In this document: in pieces, positions 50,001 to 56,000 of the stretch
Layout: every line of letters begins with the position of its first letter
Position numbering within the stretch: position 1 is the stretch's first letter
Assembly: GCA_949316495.1 (NCBI GenBank)
Contig: OX439005.1
Coordinates: 29,286,217-29,350,216, forward strand
Length of the DNA: 64,000 bases
Reading direction: 5' to 3'
From: Amphiduros pacificus
Lineage: Eukaryota; Annelida; Polychaeta; Phyllodocida; Hesionidae
Position numbers and translations under genes: made by a program
Notes under the pieces: model-generated
Told to the model about the DNA's origin: nothing
What the model saw: only the letters and a program-made list of their open reading frames with translations
Database searches by the model: none

Positions 50001-53000
50001 CTAGGGAAAAAGGGCTATTCCATTGAACTCAGATTTATGCTCTCATATTGAGGGGGCTAGACGTAATCTAGACATGTCTACCAAGTATGTCTAAGGCCCC
50101 ATTAGTCAATCAAAAGTCCTTTTAGTACTCTCCCCCCCTCCCCAACCTCATACCAGTCAGTAGGTCGAATATATTGACTTTGCCAGGGGAAAAGGGCTAT
50201 TCCATTGAACTCAGATTTATGCTCTCATATTGAGGGGGCTAGACGTAATCTAGACATGTCTACCAAGTATGTCTAAGGCCCCATTAGTCAATCAAAAGTC
50301 CTTTTAGTACTCTCCATCCCTCCTCCCCAACCTCATACCAGTCAGTAGGTCGAATATATTGACTTTGTCAGGGGAAAAGCGCTATTCCATTGAACTGAGA
50401 TTTATGCTCTCATATTGAGGGGGCTAGACATAATCTAGACATGTCTACCAAGTATGTCTAAGGCCCCATTAGTCAATCAAAAGTCCTTTTAGTACTCTCC
50501 CCCCCCTCCCCAACCTCATACCAGTCAGTAGGTCGAATATATTGACTTTGCCAGGGAAAAAGGGCTATTCCATTGAACTCAGATTTATGCTCTCATATTG
50601 AGGGGGCTAGACGTAATCTAGACATGTCTACCAAGTATGTCTAAGGCCCCATTAGTCAATCAAAAGTCCTTTTAGTACTCTCCTCCCCCTCCCCAACCTC
50701 ATACCAGTCAGTAGGTCGAATATGTTGACTTTGCCAGGGAAAAAGGGCTATTCCATTGAACTCAGATTTATGCTCTCATATTGAGGGGGCTAGACGTAAT
50801 CTAGACATGTCTACCAAGTATGTCTAAGGCCCCATTAGTCAATCAAAAGTCCTTTTAGTACTCTCCATCCCTCCTCCCCAACCTCATACCAGTCAGTAGG
50901 TCGAATATATTGACTTTGTCAGGGGAAAAGGGCTATTCCATTGAACTCAGATTTATGCTCTCATATTGAGTGGGCTAGACATAATCTAGACATGTCTACC
51001 AAGTATGTCTAAGGCCCCATTAGTCAATCAAAAGTCCTTTTAGTACTCTCCATCCCTCCTCCCCAACCTCATACCAGTCAGTAGGTCGAATATATTGACT
51101 TTGTCAGGGGAAAAGGGCTATTCCATTGAACTCAGATTTATGCTCTCATATTGAGGGGGCTAGACGTAATCTAGACATGTCTACCAAGTATGTCTAAGGC
51201 CCCATTAGTCAATCAAAAGTCCTTTTAGTACTCTCCCCCCCTCCCCAACCTCATACCAGTCAGTAGGTCGAATATATTGACTTTGCCAGGGGAAAAGGGC
51301 TATTCCATTGAACTCAGATTTATGCTCTCATATTGAGGGGGCTAGACGTAATCTAGACATGTCTACCAAGTATGTCTAAGGCCCCATTAGTCAATCAAAA
51401 GTCCTTTTAGTACTCTCCATCCCTCCTCCCCAACCTCATACCAGTCAGTAGGTCGAATATATTGACTTTGTCAGGGGAAAAGCGCTATTCCATTGAACTG
51501 AGATTTATGCTCTCATATTGAGGGGGCTAGACATAATCTAGACATGTCTACCAAGTATGTCTAAGGCCCCATTAGTCAATCAAAAGTCCTTTTAGTACTC
51601 TCCATCCCTCCTCCCCAACCTCATACCAGTCAGTAGGTCGAATATATTAACTTTGTCAGGGGAAAAGGGCTATTCCATTGAACTGAGATTTATGCTCTCA
51701 TATTGAGGGGGCTAGACATAATCTAGACATGTCTACCAAGTATGTCTAAGGCCCCATTAGTCAATCAAAAGTCCTTTTAGTACTCTCCTCCCCCTCCCCA
51801 ACCTCATACCAGTCAGTAGGTCGAATATGTTGACTTTGCCAGGGAAAAAGGGCTATTCCATTGAACTCAGATTTATGCTCTCATATTGAGGGGGCTAGAC
51901 GTAATCTAGACATGTCTACCAAGTATGTCTAAGGCCCCATTAGTCAATCAAAAGTCCTTTTAGTACTCTCCATCCCTCCTCCCCAACCTCATACCAGTCA
52001 GTAGGTCGAATATATTGACTTTGTCAGGGGAAAAGGGCTATTCCATTGAACTCAGATTTATGCTCTCATATTGAGGGGGCTAGACATAATCTAGACATGT
52101 CTACCAAGTATGTCTAAGGCCCCATTAGTCAATCAAAAGTCCTTTTAGTACTCTCCTCCCCCTCCCCAACCTCATACCAGTCAGTAGGTCGAATATGTTG
52201 ACTTTGCCAGGGAAAAAGGGCTATTCCATTGAACTCAGATTTATGCTCTCATATTGAGGGGGCTAGACGTAATCTAGACATGTCTACCAAGTATGTCTAA
52301 GGCCCCATTAGTCAATCAAAAGTCCTTTTAGTACTCTCCATCCCTCCTCCCCAACCTCATACCAGTCAGTAGGTCGAATATATTGACTTTGTCAGGGGAA
52401 AAGGGCTATTCCATTGAACTCAGATTTATGCTCTCATATTGAGTGGGCTAGACATAATCTAGACATGTCTACCAAGTATGTCTAAGGCCCCATTAGTCAA
52501 TCAAAAGTCCTTTTAGTACTCTCCATCCCTCCTCCCCAACCTCATACCAGTCAGTAGGTCGAATATATTGACTTTGTCAGGGGAAAAGGGCTATTCCATT
52601 GAACTCAGATTTATGCTCTCATATTGAGGGGGCTAGACATAATCTAGACATGTCTACCAAGTATGTCTAAGGCCCCATTAGTCAATCAAAAGTCCTTTTA
52701 GTACTCTCCCCCCCTCCCCAACCTCATACCAGTCAGTAGGTCGAATATATTGACTTTGCCAGGGAAAAAGGGCTATTCCATTGAACTCAGATTTATGCTC
52801 TCATATTGAGGGGGCTAGACGTAATCTAGACATGTCTACCAAGTATGTCTAAGGCCCCATTAGTCAATCAAAAGTCCTTTTAGTACTCTCCCCCCCTCCC
52901 CAACCTCATACCAGTCAGTAGGTCGAATATATTGACTTTGCCAGGGAAAAAGGGCTATTCCATTGAACTCAGATTTATGCTCTCATATTGAGGGGGCTAG

Positions 53001-56000
53001 ACGTAATCTAGACATGTCTACCAAGTATGTCTAAGGCCCCATTAGTCAATCAAAAGTCCTTTTAGTACTCTCCCCCCCTCCCCAACCTCATACCAGTCAG
53101 TAGGTCGAATATATTGACTTTGCTAGGGAAAAAGGGCTATTCCATTGAACTCAGATTTATGCTCTCATATTGAGGGGGCTAGACGTAATCTAGACATGTC
53201 TACCAAGTATGTCTAAGGCCCCATTAGTCAATCAAAAGTCCTTTTAGTACTCTCCCCCCTCCCCAACCTCATACCAGTCAGTAGGTCGAATATATTGACT
53301 TTGCTAGGGAAAAAGGGCTATTCCATTGAACTCAGATTTATGCTCTCATATTGAGGGGGCTAGACGTAATCTAGACATGTCTACCAAGTATGTCTAAGGC
53401 CCCATTAGTCAATCAAAAGTCCTTTTAGTACTCTCCCCCCTCCCCAACCTCATACCAGTCAGTAGGTCGAATATATTGACTTTGCCAGGGGAAAAGGGCT
53501 ATTCCATTGAACTCAGATTTATGCTCTCATATTGAGGGGGCTAGACGTAATCTAGACATGTCTACCAAGTATGTCTAAGGCCCCATTAGTCAATCAAAAG
53601 TCCTTTTAGTACTCTCCATCCCTCCTCCCCAACCTCATACCAGTCAGTAGGTCGAATATATTGACTTTGTCAGGGGAAAAGGGCTATTCCATTGAACTGA
53701 GATTTATGCTCTCATATTGAGGGGGCTAGACATAATCTAGACATGTCTACCAAGTATGTCTAAGGCCCCATTAGTCAATCAAAAGTCCTTTTAGTACTCT
53801 CCATCCCTCCTCCCCAACCTCATACCAGTCAGTAGGTCGAATATATTGACTTTGTCAGGGGAAAAGGGCTATTCCATTGAACTCAGATTTATGCTCTTAT
53901 ATTGAGGGGGCTAGACATAATCTAGACATGTCTACCAAGTATGTCTAAGGCCCCATTAGTCAATCAAAAGTCCTTTTAGTACTCTCCTCCCCCTCCCCAA
54001 CCTCATACCAGTCAGTAGGTCGAATATGTTGACTTTGCCAGGGAAAAAGGGCTATTCCATTGAACTCAGATTTATGCTCTCATATTGAGGGGGCTAGACG
54101 TAATCTAGACATGTCTACCAAGTATGTCTAAGGTCCCATTAGTCAATCAAAAGTCCTTTTAGTACTCTCCCCCCCCTCCCCAACCTCATACCAGTCAGTA
54201 GGTCGAATATATTGACTTTGCCAGGGAAAAAGGGCTATTCCATTGAACTCAGATTTATGCTCTCATATTGAGGGGGCTAGACGTAATCTAGACATGTCTA
54301 CCAAGTATGTCTAAGGCCCCATTAGTCAATCAAAAGTCCTTTTAGTACTCTCCTCCCCTCCCCAACCTCATACCAGTCAGTAGGTCGAATATATTGACTT
54401 TGCTAGGGAAAAAGGGCTATTCCATTGAACTCAGATTTATGCTCTCATATTGAGGGGGCTAGACGTAATCTAGACATGTCTACCAAGTATGTCTAAGGCC
54501 CCATTAGTCAATCAAAAGTCCTTTTAGTACTCTCCATCCCTCCTCCCCAACCTCATACCAGTCAGTAGGTCGAATATATTGACTTTGTCAGGGGAAAAGG
54601 GCTATTCCATTGAACTCAGATTTATGCTCTCATATTGAGGGGGCTAGACGTAATCTAGACATGTCTACCAAGTATGTCTAAGGCCCCATTAGTCAATCAA
54701 AAGTCCTTTTAGTACTCTCCCCCCCCTCCCCAACCTCATACCAGTCAGTAGGTCGAATATATTGACTTTGCCAGGGAAAAAGGGCTATTCCATTGAACTC
54801 AGATTTATGCTCTCATATTGAGGGGGCTAGACGTAATCTAGACATGTCTACCAAGTATGTCTAAGGCCCCATTAGTCAATCAAAAGTCCTTTTAGTACTC
54901 TCCCCCCCTCCCCAACCTCATACCAGTCAGTAGGTCGAATATATTGACTTTGCCAGGGGAAAAGGGCTATTCCATTGAACTCAGATTTATGCTCTCATAT
55001 TGAGGGGGCTAGACGTAATCTAGACATGTCTACCAAGTATGTCTAAGGCCCCATTAGTCAATCAAAAGTCCTTTTAGTACTCTCCCCCCCTCCCCAACCT
55101 CATACCAGTCAGTAGGTCGAATATATTGACTTTGCTAGGGAAAAAGGGCTATTCCATTGAACTCAGATTTATGCTCTCATATTGAGGGGGCTAGACGTAA
55201 TCTAGACATGTCTACCAAGTATGTCTAAGGCCCCATTAGTCAATCAAAAGTCCTTTTAGTACTCTCCCCCCTCCCCAACCTCATACCAGTCAGTAGGTCG
55301 AATATATTGACTTTGCTAGGGAAAAAGGGCTATTCCATTGAACTGAGATTTATGCTCTCATATTGAGGGGGCTAGACATAATCTAGACATGTCTACCAAG
55401 TATGTCTAAGGCCCCATTAGTCAATCAAAAGTCCTTTTAGTACTCTCCATCCCTCCTCCCCAACCTCATACCAGTCAGTAGGTCGAATATATTGACTTTG
55501 TCAGGGGAAAAGGGCTATTCCATTGAACTCAGATTTATGCTCTCATATTGAGGGGGCTAGACGTAATCTAGACATGTCTACCAAGTATGTCTAAGGCCCC
55601 ATTAGTCAATCAAAAGTCCTTTTAGTACTCTCCTCCCCCTCCCCAACCTCATACCAGTCAGTAGGTCGAATATGTTGACTTTGCCAGGGAAAAAGGGCTA
55701 TTCCATTGAACTCAGATTTATGCTCTCATATTGAGGGGGCTAGACGTAATCTAGACATGTCTACCAAGTATGTCTAAGGCCCCATTAGTCAATCAAAAGT
55801 CCTTTTAGTACTCTCCATCCCTCCTCCCCAACCTCATACCAGTCAGTAGGTCGAATATATTGACTTTGTCAGGGGAAAAGGGCTATTCCATTGAACTCAG
55901 ATTTATGCTCTCATATTGAGTGGGCTAGACATAATCTAGACATGTCTACCAAGTATGTCTAAGGCCCCATTAGTCAATCAAAAGTCCTTTTAGTACTCTC